Shown here: positions 47,566-59,500 of the stretch, piece by piece
How the letters are laid out: each line of letters begins with the position of its first letter
Numbering within the stretch: the first letter of the stretch is position 1
Assembly (NCBI RefSeq): GCF_900496995.4
Contig: NC_044019.1
Location: 4,065,501-4,129,500 of the forward strand
Direction of reading: 5' to 3'
From: Aquila chrysaetos chrysaetos
Taxonomy: Eukaryota > Chordata > Aves > Accipitriformes > Accipitridae
Length of the DNA stretch: 64,000 nt
The notes under the pieces: model-generated
What the model was told of the DNA's origin: nothing
What the model saw: only the letters and a program-made list of their open reading frames with translations
Databases searched by the model: none
Made by a program: the position numbers and the translations under genes

Positions 47566-50279
47566 GTAGGGTGAACGAGTAAGGCCTCGGGAGTGTGTGC
47601 TGTCCCTGGCTGGGGGGAACGGCACAGCTTTGTTAACTTGATTAATCAAAGCAGAGAACAAACACACACCCTAGCAGCAAAGCATAATGCCTGTCACTGA
47701 TCTTATGTCTGGGGCTGCGTGTGCATTGTAAAGATTTCTCCAAAAAAATCAGGGATGGCTCGCTCGGCTGTGGCCCCACCAGCTGGGAAAACACATTGAC
47801 ATTACAAAAAAACGCAGAAGTTTCACTGAGAAGCTGCATTTATTTCATTGTGATTCACGGTTGCAAACACCGCGGCGGGGAGGAACAGTGGTGAGGATTT
47901 ATTTGTATTTCCTGGATAGAAGAGATGATGGTGAACGTTAGAAACAGTGGAGAGGAGCAGCTCCGCTGCTGCAATACCGGAGACGCAAACTTGTTTCAGT
48001 GACGCTGCAGAGCTGAAAATAACCTTGAGAGAGTACGTGCGGAAAGAGCCGGTGGCTCATCAGGAGAGATGTCAATTAACGGGAGATGGATGGGCGGTGA
48101 TCAGCCGAGCATGGTGGGGCTGGGGAGGTCAGCCACGTGGTGCTCACAGCTAGCAAGAAAACAAGGTTTCCAAAAAATCGCTGCTCTGCTGTGCTCAGCA
48201 CTCAGACATAAATAAATAGATTTGCTGTTGCTTGCCTGGCCCACAGGACCCGTGTGCCCATGGGCTTCTCTTGTGGGGAGGAAAGCTTTGGGTTGCCCAG
48301 CATGGCAGCAGGTAGATGAGTATGGAACTGTGATTTTTGAGCTGCCTGATACTCTGCCGTCCTGGGGGGAGATGATAGTAGTAGTTTATCATTACAGGGA
48401 TATTTTAAACTCAAATTGTGACTTTCAGGAAGGCTGGCTTGGATGGCACAGCCACGTTCAAGACCTTGATTTGATGACTCCTCTCTCTTCCAGGCTGCTG
48501 TCACCATCCTTCACTTTCCAACTTGAGTGGTGACACTTGAAGAAATACGTTTCGCTACTCTCACGATATAACACCCACCCGAGACAGCACAGTGAGCAAA
48601 GCGAAGGGCAAACATCAACACCAGTGCTGGGATTCAGTGGGAAAACTCAGCCAGGGAAGGCAGCGCTGCAGCTGGGTCTTGCACCCTTTGCAATAACAAC
48701 CAGAGGAAGAGGAATACACCCAGTGCGCCTTGAAAGGAGCTACAAAGGTCAGTGCAGGAGTGGCTGTAGCAGGGGAGGATCGCAGCAGCAGGAACGCTGC
48801 GGATCTTTCCGTATCGGGATCGCGGCCAGTAGCTGCCCTGTGAAATTGCCGCGGAGGAAACGATGGGAAGGAAGCAGCAGAGCAGCACGCAAGTGCAGAA
48901 GCTGCTGCCTGAGTGAACCAGAGCATGGTGTGATATATTTAGCCAGTGGTGGTGCAAAATACAGAAATAGGAAAATAAATCACGGATGTGTCCGATACCT
49001 GCCAGGTGGCTTTCTCAAGCTAGTTTATCAATGAATTAATTGCAAAGGTGTCTGCCTTAACTCATCAGATATTGGCAAGCGGGAAGTCCTCCAGTGAAAT
49101 GCAGGCTGCTGGGTGGGAGCTGAGTTTCATCGATGATTTAGTGAAACATTTGAGCTTGCGCTTAAAACCCTGGACTTCAGTTAGGTCTCAGCATGTGCTT
49201 AAAGTAAGCACAGATGCTTAAGTGAGTTGCTGCACGGAGATGGATCTATGTATATGCTCAAATTTGTTCCTGACGCAGCGATTTTTCAGGTTTTTTGGTA
49301 TTTGCGTGCCACTGCCCTTAGAGAGCGGCTCTGACGTGGTTAGCCCTCAGGGGAAGTTTCTTCTTTCAAGTTTCAGTCACCGTCCCGGCTCACCCGCTGC
49401 GTGCTAGATTCAAACCAGGCGCTAAGTGGAGACGTACCAGCGGCACCGTCCTATTTTAGACTGGGCTTTTTGGAAGAGGTTCTGCTCAACCCTTCCACCA
49501 CCCCCTCGTGTCCTGCTGCGGAGGGGAACCGGTTGCTGCCATCCAGCTGCCCGGCAGTTCGGCTTGGTGACTCCTGCGTGTTGGATCCCGGCTACAAACG
49601 TGAGAGGGGAATGTTAAAATTTAACTAAAAACGGATTTTCAATTACACAAATGTTTCTGTGAATAATAGGCTTTGTAAGGCATTATTCTACAAATCCTAA
49701 ATATGGGGTTTAACCTCCTCGTTATTATCCCTTTAATTTCGGAAAGCCTTTGAGGGCCTTAATCTTCCATACAATTATGTTCAGGCTGAGTTAAAAGCAT
49801 GCTGGCGGCTGCGGTGACACGGAGGGGCGGCACATGCTCAGGCTAACCCTTGTCAAACACAATATTAAAATATTGTATCGCATTTTCTCATCCTGAGGTG
49901 GGGGCAATCAAACACCCCTGGGGGGGAAAACGCAACTTTTTTTGGTTGGTTTTTTTGGTGTCGCCCGAGGATGCTGAAGTGGGGTGACGTGGGTCGTGCT
50001 CTCATGGAACCCCGGGAAGGGGTTTCCTGCCCTGAATCTCTGTAGGGACGCCCCCCCAAACCGTGGGAAAGGGGGCTCCCCCCGTGGGAAAGGTGGGACC
50101 CCCGTGGAGCTGGTGTTTGCTGCCCCCCCCCCCCTCCTCCCACAGCCGTTTGGGAACAGTGGCGAAACGTTCCCACAGTGGGGAAACCCTATGGGGAGCA
50201 GCAGCTCCCCGCATCTCGGGCTGGGGGGAACCTGCAGCTTTCTGGGGACATCCCCCCCAAAAAAAAAAAAAAAAAAAGC
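47566..50279. other. Intergenic region upstream of LDLRAP1, no gene seen
   Basis: No exon is recognised. An AT-rich block at about 49650-49880 includes an 18-base palindrome. From 50040 the sequence is G/C-rich with C-runs and short near-repeats of CCCGTGGGAAAGG, leading into the CpG island. Confidence 0.65.
50252..50277 (+). repeat. C7-A19 homopolymer junction
   Basis: Seven C are followed directly by nineteen A, some 160 bases upstream of the LDLRAP1 start codon. It is likely length-variable. Confidence 0.95.
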
Positions 50280-50436
50280 TTCGCGGGGACCCCCGGCGGG
50301 GTGGGCGTGGCGTGTCCGACGACGTCACGGCGCCTTGATTTGCATGCGGGCCCCGCCCCCGGACGCGGTCAGCGCTGGCGCCGCAGGAAAGTTTGGCGGC
50401 GGGGCCGGGAGCGGAGCGGAGCGGAGCGGAGCGGGG
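50280..50436 (+). promoter_or_regulatory. LDLRAP1: LDLRAP1 CpG-island promoter and 5' UTR
   Basis: This is dense CpG sequence without a TATA box, as in housekeeping promoters. Visible motifs are a CRE-like CGACGTCA (50320-50327, 7 of 8), a GC box GGGCCCCGCCCCC (50348-50360), an E2F-like TTTGGCGG (50392-50399), and four GCGGA pentamers plus GCGGG just before the start codon (50411-50435). The transcription start is not determinable by eye. Confidence 0.65.
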
Positions 50437-50521
50437 ATGGACGCGCTGAAGTCGGCGGGTCGCGCTCTGCTGCGGAGCCCCAGCGGCCACAAACCCTCCT
50501 GGGCCGGCGGCCGACACAAGA
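50437..50521 (+). CDS. LDLRAP1: LDLRAP1 exon 1 (coding part)
   Basis: It encodes MDALKSAGRALLRSPS through WAGGRHK and one base of a Lys codon; the donor is GTGAGA at 50522. The start is chosen by match to the family N-terminus and Kozak context. The same frame stays open upstream to at least 49984, with an in-frame ATG at 50344 in weak context. Confidence 0.93.
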
Positions 50522-53500
50522 GTGAGACCCGCCGCCCCCGCTTTCGCCCCCGCCAGCCCCCCCTCGCCTTGTCCTGCACCCCCCCCTTGTCCTACACCCC
50601 CCCCGTCCTTCTTCCCGGCTTTATCCCGCTTTTCACCCCCCTGTACCCACTTTTCTTCTTCCTTGAGCTTCCCCTCCCTCCTGCACCCCCTTTTCACCCC
50701 GCTTTACCCTCTCCGCTCACCCCCCCTGTTTTTCTCCATGTCCCCCTGTACCCCCTTTCTGCTTTGCTCCTCTCTCTCGCACCCCTTTTTTCACCCCTCC
50801 TTTTTGTCCCCCGCTTTGCTCCCCCCCCCATTGCACCCACCTTCCCCCTGCACGCCTTCCCCCGTGCAGCAGTAGGGTAGGATGGGTGGGTGGGGGGCTG
50901 TCCCTGTCCCCCAGCCTGGGGCGAGGGCTGGAGCCCGGCGGGTGGTTTCTGGCCTCATCCCACTACTGGCTCCATCACCCGATCGCTGGCCCCTGGGCGA
51001 GCGGCCACTTGGCCACTGCCAGGCGTCCTCCCACTGCGGCCGGGAAAGGGGGGGACCAGCCCTGGACCCCCCAGCATCACAGTGGGCAGCAGGAGGGTGC
51101 CTCGTCCTGCCTGTACCGCCCGCAGGCAAGATCAAACTTCTTGATTTTACTAATCTGATGAGATTGACCCGGCATCGTTACACCTTTTTTGCTAGGATTA
51201 AGGGCTGACGGCTATGGGACGCGAAGGGGACAGCTGGCTGGAGGGCAGCCTCGGGGCTCGGGGGGGGGCTGTGTGGCAAATGTGGGGTGCTGCCCCAACG
51301 TGGCCTTGCAGCACGTGCCTGGCAGAGATGTCCCTTGAGACGCAGCAGCCTCTGGACTCACCGTGCGCCTGCTGCAGAGCCACCTTGCAAACCACCCCCC
51401 TGTGCCCTTCAGTGAGTGGGGGGGCATCGCCGTCGCCCCACGGGACGGACACACCCTGGGCCTGGGCGCGATCGTTTGCAATTAACGGGAAGATGGGTGA
51501 GGTGGTAGCGAACGGTGCAGAACAGGATGCGTGGAGAGGTGTCTGTGCTGCCTCAGGTTCTCCTTCCTTTCTGAAAGCATTTCAGTGGCTGCGCTTAAAC
51601 CACCCCTGTTTCCGTCCCAGGGCAGCGTGAGCTGTGGGTAGCCAGGGCCTCGCTGCGGCTGACATCGTCCCGGGCAGCGTGGGGTGCTCGGAGGGTCCCC
51701 GTCCTCGGTGAGGCCCCGAGCTGCCCTGCATGGGATACGGGACCGGCGCCTGGCTAGCGAGGCAGGGAGCGTGGGGCAGGCAGCTGCCCGTCCGTCGCTT
51801 GCAAACCACCCTCCGCCCCGGCGTGCTCGCCCGGCTTCAGCTGCCGAGGGTGCTAGGACACCGGCAGCACCCTTGGCTTTTGAAAAATCCACATTTTTCA
51901 CTGGCACCCTTTGTTTCTAGCTGGGACGCGAGGTAAATGCGGCATCCTGCCTGTCCTTGGTTTTTCCTTTCCCTCTCCAGGTTTGGGACCTGCGTGTCGG
52001 GTGCGGAGCTCCTGCCCTCCTGCAAACCTTTGTCTCTCCATGGGACCGCTCCCCCCCCGCCAGCTTCCGTCACTTCGCCTTTAGCCAGTGCCGGGCTGGT
52101 TGGGGTGGTTCACCACTTGGCACCCACACCTGGCACTGGGAATGGTGCCGGGTTTATGGCTTATCTCCCATCTCGCCTTCACCGGGAGGTTGAGTCACCG
52201 GGGGTTACCCCAGGGGCACGTCCGTCTGTCGTCGTCCCCCCCCCCCGCAACCCTGCCTTCCTGGCGCTGCAGGTTTGCAGGGAGCTGCAGAGTTTGGCCC
52301 CGTTGCTTGGAGGCGGCCAAAGGAGGCTGAATACAAGGCAGCGAAGCCTTCAGGGACGTGTTTTGTCTGTGGGCCGCTTCAGGAAGGCCGGGGTTTGTTG
52401 CCTCCCGCTCAAAGCAAGATCCTTCTCAAACACAAGAGCTGCAGATCCCGGGTTGCCAGCTCTGTGTTTGGAAGTTAGCTCCTGCGGTGCAATTTCAGGC
52501 TTAGAAATACCCACCTGACTGTCGGTTTGGTCCCAAACTCATCTCTGTATTTAGGACCCTCCTTCCCACCTCTCCCAGTACATAAGGGAAGAGGCCGGTG
52601 ACCTCCTGGATGATTTCCAGGGGAGAGCAGAGAACTCTCCTCGCTGAGGCTTCACCCGCACGGTGGGCTCTTCAGAGCTGTTGGTGACCGATTTAGCGAG
52701 TCGCAGCACATCACCTGGCTCCCCGCAGCTGTGCGTGGGCTTAGCTAGCGGCAAATCCCGTCTTAGCCTCTGTGGGTAGGTGATGGTTAGCTCAGGGTAA
52801 GGTTATTGCCGTGCGTGGGGCGGCACCGAGCCCTCCCCTGCGCCTGGCTGGGGCTGATGTTCGGGGTCCCCCCTTGGTTGTGGTGTGGGCCTCGGCACTC
52901 ACGATTCAACTGAGGAGCCGATGGATCTTAAAGGGTTGCTGCTATTTGCCTGTGGCTCGTGGAAGAAATTCTGGGGCTTTATTTTTGCTGCCTTGGAGAG
53001 CTACGGAGGCTGACGATGATGTCCCCCGCGTGAACGCCTTGCGGTTTCTGCGTGGCTGAGGTGTGCCGTCACCTCTTCCGACAGCCGGGTCTCTGCCTCT
53101 TCTTCTTCCCCCAACTCCTTGTGAAAGCCGTGGCAGCACTGTGAGCTCCAAGCTGCTCGGGCATGGGACTCCAGGCAGTAGCTAAACCAAGACGCTGCTT
53201 ATACCTAAACCTTCCCTCAGGGCTTGACAGGGATATTCTTGTGCGTTTGGGAATCTAAGAGCCTCTGTTGTCTCTCTAGAGCTCCCGGAGAACTGGACCG
53301 ATACCCGCGAGACGCTGCTGGAGGGGATGCTTTTCAGCCTCAAATACATGGGCATGACGCTGGTGGAGCAGCCCAAGGGAGAGGAGCTCTCCGCGGCCGC
53401 TGTCAAAAGGATCGTTGCCACCGTGAGTGTCCATGCTGGAGCAGAGCCCTGTCTTCTGCTGTTCGAACAAGGCTGTCACTGGGGAGAGTTTCAAAAGCCG

Positions 53501-56500
53501 CAGGTCTGGAGGCAGTGCTCTTCGTCTGCAGGCTGGGGGGTGTCAGGATTGCAGGTCCAGCTCTTCCAGGGGCGAGCAGGCGTCTGGTGGTGTAGGTAGA
53601 AATGCAGACAGCGGCACTGGGAAGCCCTCAGGGACAGCCCCAGCCCACAGATGGGGCAGGCTGTGGAAAGCTGGTGTTACGTGTCTGAGCTCTGGCTCCC
53701 CTTGATAAGCTTGGGTGACCCTGGGTGTAGAAGAAGCCTCTGACCTTGTGAAATCAGCCTTCCCCGGGGCTGTATCTCCTCTTGCAAGGCGGGATCAGCG
53801 TTTTGAGTGCAGCCAGCGCATGACCAAGAGCTGACATGCAGTTCTGGGTTTTCCTTCCCAGGGTTTGGAGGGTTAAGAGGAGAAGGGAACGGGACAGCTT
53901 GCTCCGATTCCCAGCCAATACAGCTGCCGTCCTGCTGTAACCTCTGATGCGAGAGGTACTGATTTTCAGCCATCCTCTAGCACCAAGCCTCCCTGGAGCC
54001 CCTGCTCACCATGCTCCAAGTAAAATTAACGCTTCTTTAAGCCCTTATAAAACTGAATGAGGCAAGGACCCAATTGTACAGTAAACCGTCGTAAAACTCA
54101 ATGGGGTGGCGAACTGCGCTGGGTAATGACGGATCCTTTCCTGGCATGTGCTGAGCTGGACGGAAGGGGAGCGCTCACATGAAACGGGAGCTGCTGCTGG
54201 CAGAGCCTTTCACGTCTGCTCTGATCGACTGAGAATGGAGCCTTTAAATAAAAGGCCCAGGACTAAGGCCAGCTTTGGAGGGGCAGGACTGACCGCCAGC
54301 CGGTCTGGACATTGCTCAAGTGAGGTCTCCAGGGAGCAGGGCTGAGGATCCAGGTCTGCAGTCTGTAACTAGCTAGCTGTGTATTTTTTTTATATTTTTG
54401 GGGAGGCAAGAAGATGGGTAGTGAGCTGAATGTAACCTGAAGGCTGAAAGCACGAGGCTAGTAAATAAGAGAAAGTGGCACTTAAAAATCTAGTTACTTT
54501 TTAAGCTGGCGTCCTGACCTTGGCACAGGGGATGCTTTCCAACTTGAGCAGGGTTTGGCAGCACAGCTTGAAGCCAGCTGCTTGGGAGCCCACGTCCTGC
54601 AGGACCATCCTGCTCCCAACACAGCTCCCTTGTTTGTGCTGGTGTCCCCCTCTGCTCCGGAGCTGGCCCTAAAGACAAAACTCCCGAGGGTTTCACCAAG
54701 CACTCGCCCAGCTCGGCCAGAGCAGCTGCTGCTTTGTGCGGGTGGCCACAGGGAAATTCTCCTGGAGGTGCTGGGCTGGAAGTACCTCTGCGCAGTGTGG
54801 GTGGACGGTGTGTGTCCTTGTCTTGTTAATGCCAGCAAAAATCACTGCTTCAGGAAAGGAAAAGTTTTAACAAGTGCCTTATCACACCTGGTAGCAAATT
54901 CAGTGTCTAGTAGTGACGAGTGCTATTAGGTAGTGTGTATCTAGAGTCTCTGCTCTGCTCGCATACCTTTGGATGTGTCAGTGTTAAAAACCTGTAACTC
55001 TCCCCTTCCTCTTTTCCTTCCAAAGGCGAAAGCAAGTGGAAAGAAACTGCAGAAAGTGACTCTGAAAGTCTCGCCCAGAGGGATCGTGTTAAACGACAGT
55101 GGAACGAATGAGCTGATCGAGAACATCTCCATATACAGGTGGGTTATGGTATGCACCTCGGTGTGTGCGTGCCCCAAGGCTCCTCGTCTGCTCCAGTCTC
55201 CACCCAGGCTGAGCTGACGCCTCACTGGCCATCACGTCTTGACGGAAAGCAAAGGTGGGGGAAGGAGGGTGGCTGCTGAATTTAAGGTAAATTTACGTCT
55301 GGTGCAAAAGTGTCCAGCCAGTGGTAAGGAAAGACGTGACGAGCCTGGAGGTGTTGAGTGTGCGGACCGCAGATGCGCAGCCAAGCGCTCCGTGGCCATG
55401 CGTGGCTTTACTGCCTTTTTTTGGCAATAGGAATGCCAAAGCATCTAGGGTGACGGCAAGAGTCTAATATGGAGGATGGTCGGAGCATCTCTGAGCAGGT
55501 GAGGACGTGAGCCACAGAGCCGGGGCTGCCCTCCCCTTGCTGGCTGCTCTGCACCTTTGATGTGTTTAAATAGCTCTGACAAAGCGTAGGGCTGGGACAG
55601 CTGTTGAGGCCCATTACCAGCGTGGGGAGGGTGAGGATGGATTATCCCCTATCCACTCCTCTGACTTTGGCAAGTATTTCTTCCGAAGAGGCTGGAGGCA
55701 GGCGCAAGCCTGGTGGAACAGAGCTCAGCTCAGATCTGGCCCTTTCTATCTCCTCCATCTCTTCTCCCTCTACATCCCCCACGCTCTGCTTCTGTCCTTC
55801 ACCCGCTGCTCTGTCCCCCTTTGCTAGATGTGGGGTGGGGAGCACTGGGTCGGGGCACTCTCTCTAACCAGACTACTAACCCGCTTGCTTTTCTCCAGTT
55901 CAAACTAAGCGGTTGCATACAGCCACCGGTGCTGGGCCCCAGCCCTCCCCAGGAGATAAAGCTGCTGCTAAAGGGCAGAGCTGGGCGAAGCGGCCGTGCC
56001 AAAATCGGGATCGTTGCGCTGGTGTAAAAGCAGTCAGAGCCGTGGGGCCGGGGTTTCTAGATGCCGCCTTAAATTCTCCCCAACGCTTTAAGAGCCGTCG
56101 ATAAAGCTGTTCCTCCTGGTCAGTGCTCGCGTACGAGCATCCCCTCAATTCAGTCGACTGAAGTCAGCCCACCCTAAATACGCTGTTGATGTGGGGACTG
56201 ACGCTGCTCCCCAGAGATGCTGGTGCTGTGGGAGCGGCCGTCACAGCGAAACCTGGGGTCTGTGTGCTTTGTGGGGGGGTCATCTCCCTGCTCTGCGAAC
56301 GTGCTCCACCGGTGGTGGTCCCAGAGCTTTCCTTTAACACCTCTGCTGTTTTCTCTTCAGCTTTTCTATTCACCAGGATGATCCTGGCTCTGAGCTCTTG
56401 CCCCAGATCATGTGCTGGGGCGGGATGGGGTGGCCGCAGCCAAAATGCAGCCACTGTCACCAGACGTGCTGCTGCCAGAGGCCTCGGTTGTAAAACTGGC

Positions 56501-59500
56501 TCACTTCAGAGGCGGGTGTGAGTTATCCATTCCCTGGAAATTAATGGCCATCAAATATCGAGCTGAGTGCTGGGGGTTGTTGGAAGGGCTGCGTGCCTGC
56601 GCAAATGACCTTCCATGGCTTCATCACAATTATTAAAAGAGTGGCCATGCTGTTTTGGGAAAAATGGGAGAAAGGAATGAACTTCTAAGTGCCTGTTTAA
56701 TCCAGAGCGTGGCTCAGCTCTGGAAAACAAAATGTAGGCCATCGAGCACAGGCATCCTCACACGCAACAGGAAACTAATGCAGTATAAATAAATTTTGAA
56801 TGTGGCTTTTTTTAAGTCACAGCATCTGCTGGCAACTGAGACCTTCCAGTGCCCTCCCTGCAAATTCTCGGGGGCAGCAAGAGTGGGAGCTGAAGGGGCA
56901 ACGTGGGGCCATGGGAAAACTTTCACCGAAGTGTCCCACTTTTTCCTCGGGTTTTCTCTTTCCTTAACACCTGTTTGATCTGTCGCGTGCCCAGGGAAGA
57001 GGCTTTGCTTGCTTGCTAGTGCCTGCCGCCTTGCACTAAACCTCCGGGGCTGCTCCGGCCTGTGCTTGCTGGCTCCAGACGAGACGCTCAGTCCTGCAGC
57101 TCCTGGCATGGATGGACCCGTGGGAGATGGTGCTGGCTGATGCTGAGGGACCCGCTGCCCTGCAGAAGGGAGCTGAGCCCTCGGTCAGAGCCTGGTCTCC
57201 CCAAACAGGTCAGCCTGTTGCTCTTCCAGAGCCTTGTTTGGCATTTTGGAGTCAACTCTGCCCTGCTCGGGGGCTGGGAGAGACACGGCCATCCTGGGGA
57301 TGCTCCACGGAGGAGGCTGAGCCTCCTTCCCCATGTCCCGTGTGCTCAGGGGTCTCGGAGCACACTGTGCATCTGCTACTGCGGATCTCGGAGCCTGAAT
57401 TTCAGCCTTTCCGACAGCTTTTCTTGGGCACCCATGCATCAATTTCTTTCCCTGGTTTGAGCCTCAAGATTAAATCGTAGGCTGAGAACAGGTCCTTCTC
57501 TCTCCTTGCAAGCTTATTCTCCAAGGAAAATCTTCCGAGTCTCTCTTCTGAAGGCAGAGCGTTTGTCAGGCGTAGTCCCAGGCTGGCACACTGCAGAGTC
57601 TTTTCCTTCTCTAACCTGTCCTTTCCCACAAGGTGAAACATTTTCTCTTCCCTCCTGCCTCTGTGTGTGATGCACATGGTTCACACCGCGGCTGTGGGAG
57701 TTGCTCTTGGCTTCCCTTACGCTCAGACCAGCGGCGTCGACTCCTCTGCTTTGGGACGAGTTGCACTGAAGCCTGGTAACGCTCCTGTGCTCCCTCTGCC
57801 TTCCCTGCTTGGCTCCGGAGCTGGAAGCCCTGGGGTAGGCGCTTGCTGGCAGGTCAGAGGAGGGGTTGGTTGATCTCCCTTGCACGCAGTGCCCCGGACA
57901 AGACATTTCATTCTGTCTTTCAGGATATCCTACTGCACGGCAGACAAGATCCACGATAAAGTGTTTGCCTACATTGCCCAGAACCAGCTCAATGAGAACC
58001 TGGAGTGCCATGCCTTCCTCTGTACCAAACGGAAAATGGTCAGTCCAGAGGAAGAAATGGGGATGTGGCTGTAGGAGGAGGAAGCAGAGAGGGGCTGCGC
58101 CGGTGAGATAACAGCTCTACCCCTAGTTAGAGCGAGGGGGGACCCTGCCCCAGTGAACGGCTGCGGGAGAGCACCCACCCTCCCGCTGCCGTCACCGCCT
58201 GCCAGTTAATCCTGGCGATGCTGCCCAGCGCCTGGCCATCGCTCGCCATCGCTCTCTCTCGAGCGGGCGTAACTCCGGGCTGGATTCAGCCCATTGTCTT
58301 GGCAGGAAAAAGCCTTTCTACCCCAAGATCTGGGGCGGGGGTGAAAGGACCTGGCCCTGCACCGGCACCTGAAACCCCCCCGTCGTGCTGCGGTCCCAGC
58401 TGCTGGGACTCTTCCCTGCTCAGCATCCGCTTCCCCGGCTGAGCCCGGCGTGCGGAGAGAGGCTTTGGCAGGCGGGGGGGTCTCCGGGGAGGCTGGCAGC
58501 AAGGTGCCTGGGGGTGGCCTCATGGATGGGAGGCATTTAGCCAGTGGTTCTGGGCTTGCCGCCCTGGCTTCCTTCCGTTTCTTGCCGTTGAAGATCCTCG
58601 TCCAGTTTTGAGCAGCGTCGTTGCAGACGGGGCCATGTCTTCCCAGCCGGAGCAGCGCAGGAGACCCCACTGCGTGCCAGCGGGGCTCAGAGCAGAGACC
58701 TGTGTATAGAAAACGATCTCTGGCTCTTTCTTTGAACCCGCTCGTGGGATTTTTTTCCTGCTGATTCAGTGCATCAGGATGGGCAGGGACTCAGCACCGA
58801 TGAGCTGGCGAGGGAGAGAAGTGGATCGCTGGGCACTGGCTGCAGATGGGGCCAGGAGAGCCCTGGGGGTCTCTTCAGTGGAGCCAGAGCTGAGGCTGAG
58901 CCCCTTCCCCACGGCAGGAAGGTGCTTTAGGGGAGAGGAAGGGCAGGTCAGATCCCTCTGCCCCCAGAAATCCTTCCCCTCGTGTCTGTTGTGGGGCTTG
59001 AGTGGAGAACGGGTTCTCCCCAATCCGCAGGTGCATCCCAGCGTGGTGATTCCTGGGTCCTTATGAGCATCCCTGTGCCCAGAGCGTGGCCACCACAGCT
59101 CTGTTAATATTCTGCGCTTCTCCTGACTCGTTTGGGTTTGGTTTTTTTTTTTCCAAGGAGAGAATAACAGAAGCTACAAGTTGTCTCTCCTTTCTGCAGC
59201 GTGCCCTCCCATCCTTGCATGGTACAGATAAGCCTCGCTCTGCAAATTAAAATTTAAGTCTCTCTAGTGCTAAAAGAATTATCTCCGTGGTACATCAGCT
59301 CAGTGCGTCTCCCTCCAAATAAAGTTCTCTAAGGCCTTTTGTGGCAAAAACTAGAAATACTTTTTTTTTTTTTCCCCTTGTTCATGCGCTTTATAGACAT
59401 CACGCTGGTTAAGGTGATGCCCTGCTGCCAGACCAGAGACTGTCCCTGCCCCAGGGCAGGGTCCCTGAGTGTACGCACAGCTACCAGTCATGGGCATAGA

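Noticed and set aside
50002-50697. 231-codon open frame on the - strand, Gly/Lys/Glu-rich
   Set aside because: It is low-complexity translation of the antisense of the homopyrimidine tract and CpG island, with no domain or splice support.
49984-50880. 298-codon open frame on the + strand over the LDLRAP1 promoter and intron 1
   Set aside because: Only codons 152-179 (50437-50521) are real ARH coding sequence. The rest is GC-rich 5' flank and a C/T-rich intron tract that simply lacks stop codons; the splice donor at 50522 ends the exon.
57514-58011. 165-codon - strand frame overlapping LDLRAP1 exon 4
   Set aside because: It is antisense to a well-supported ARH exon and therefore a shadow frame.
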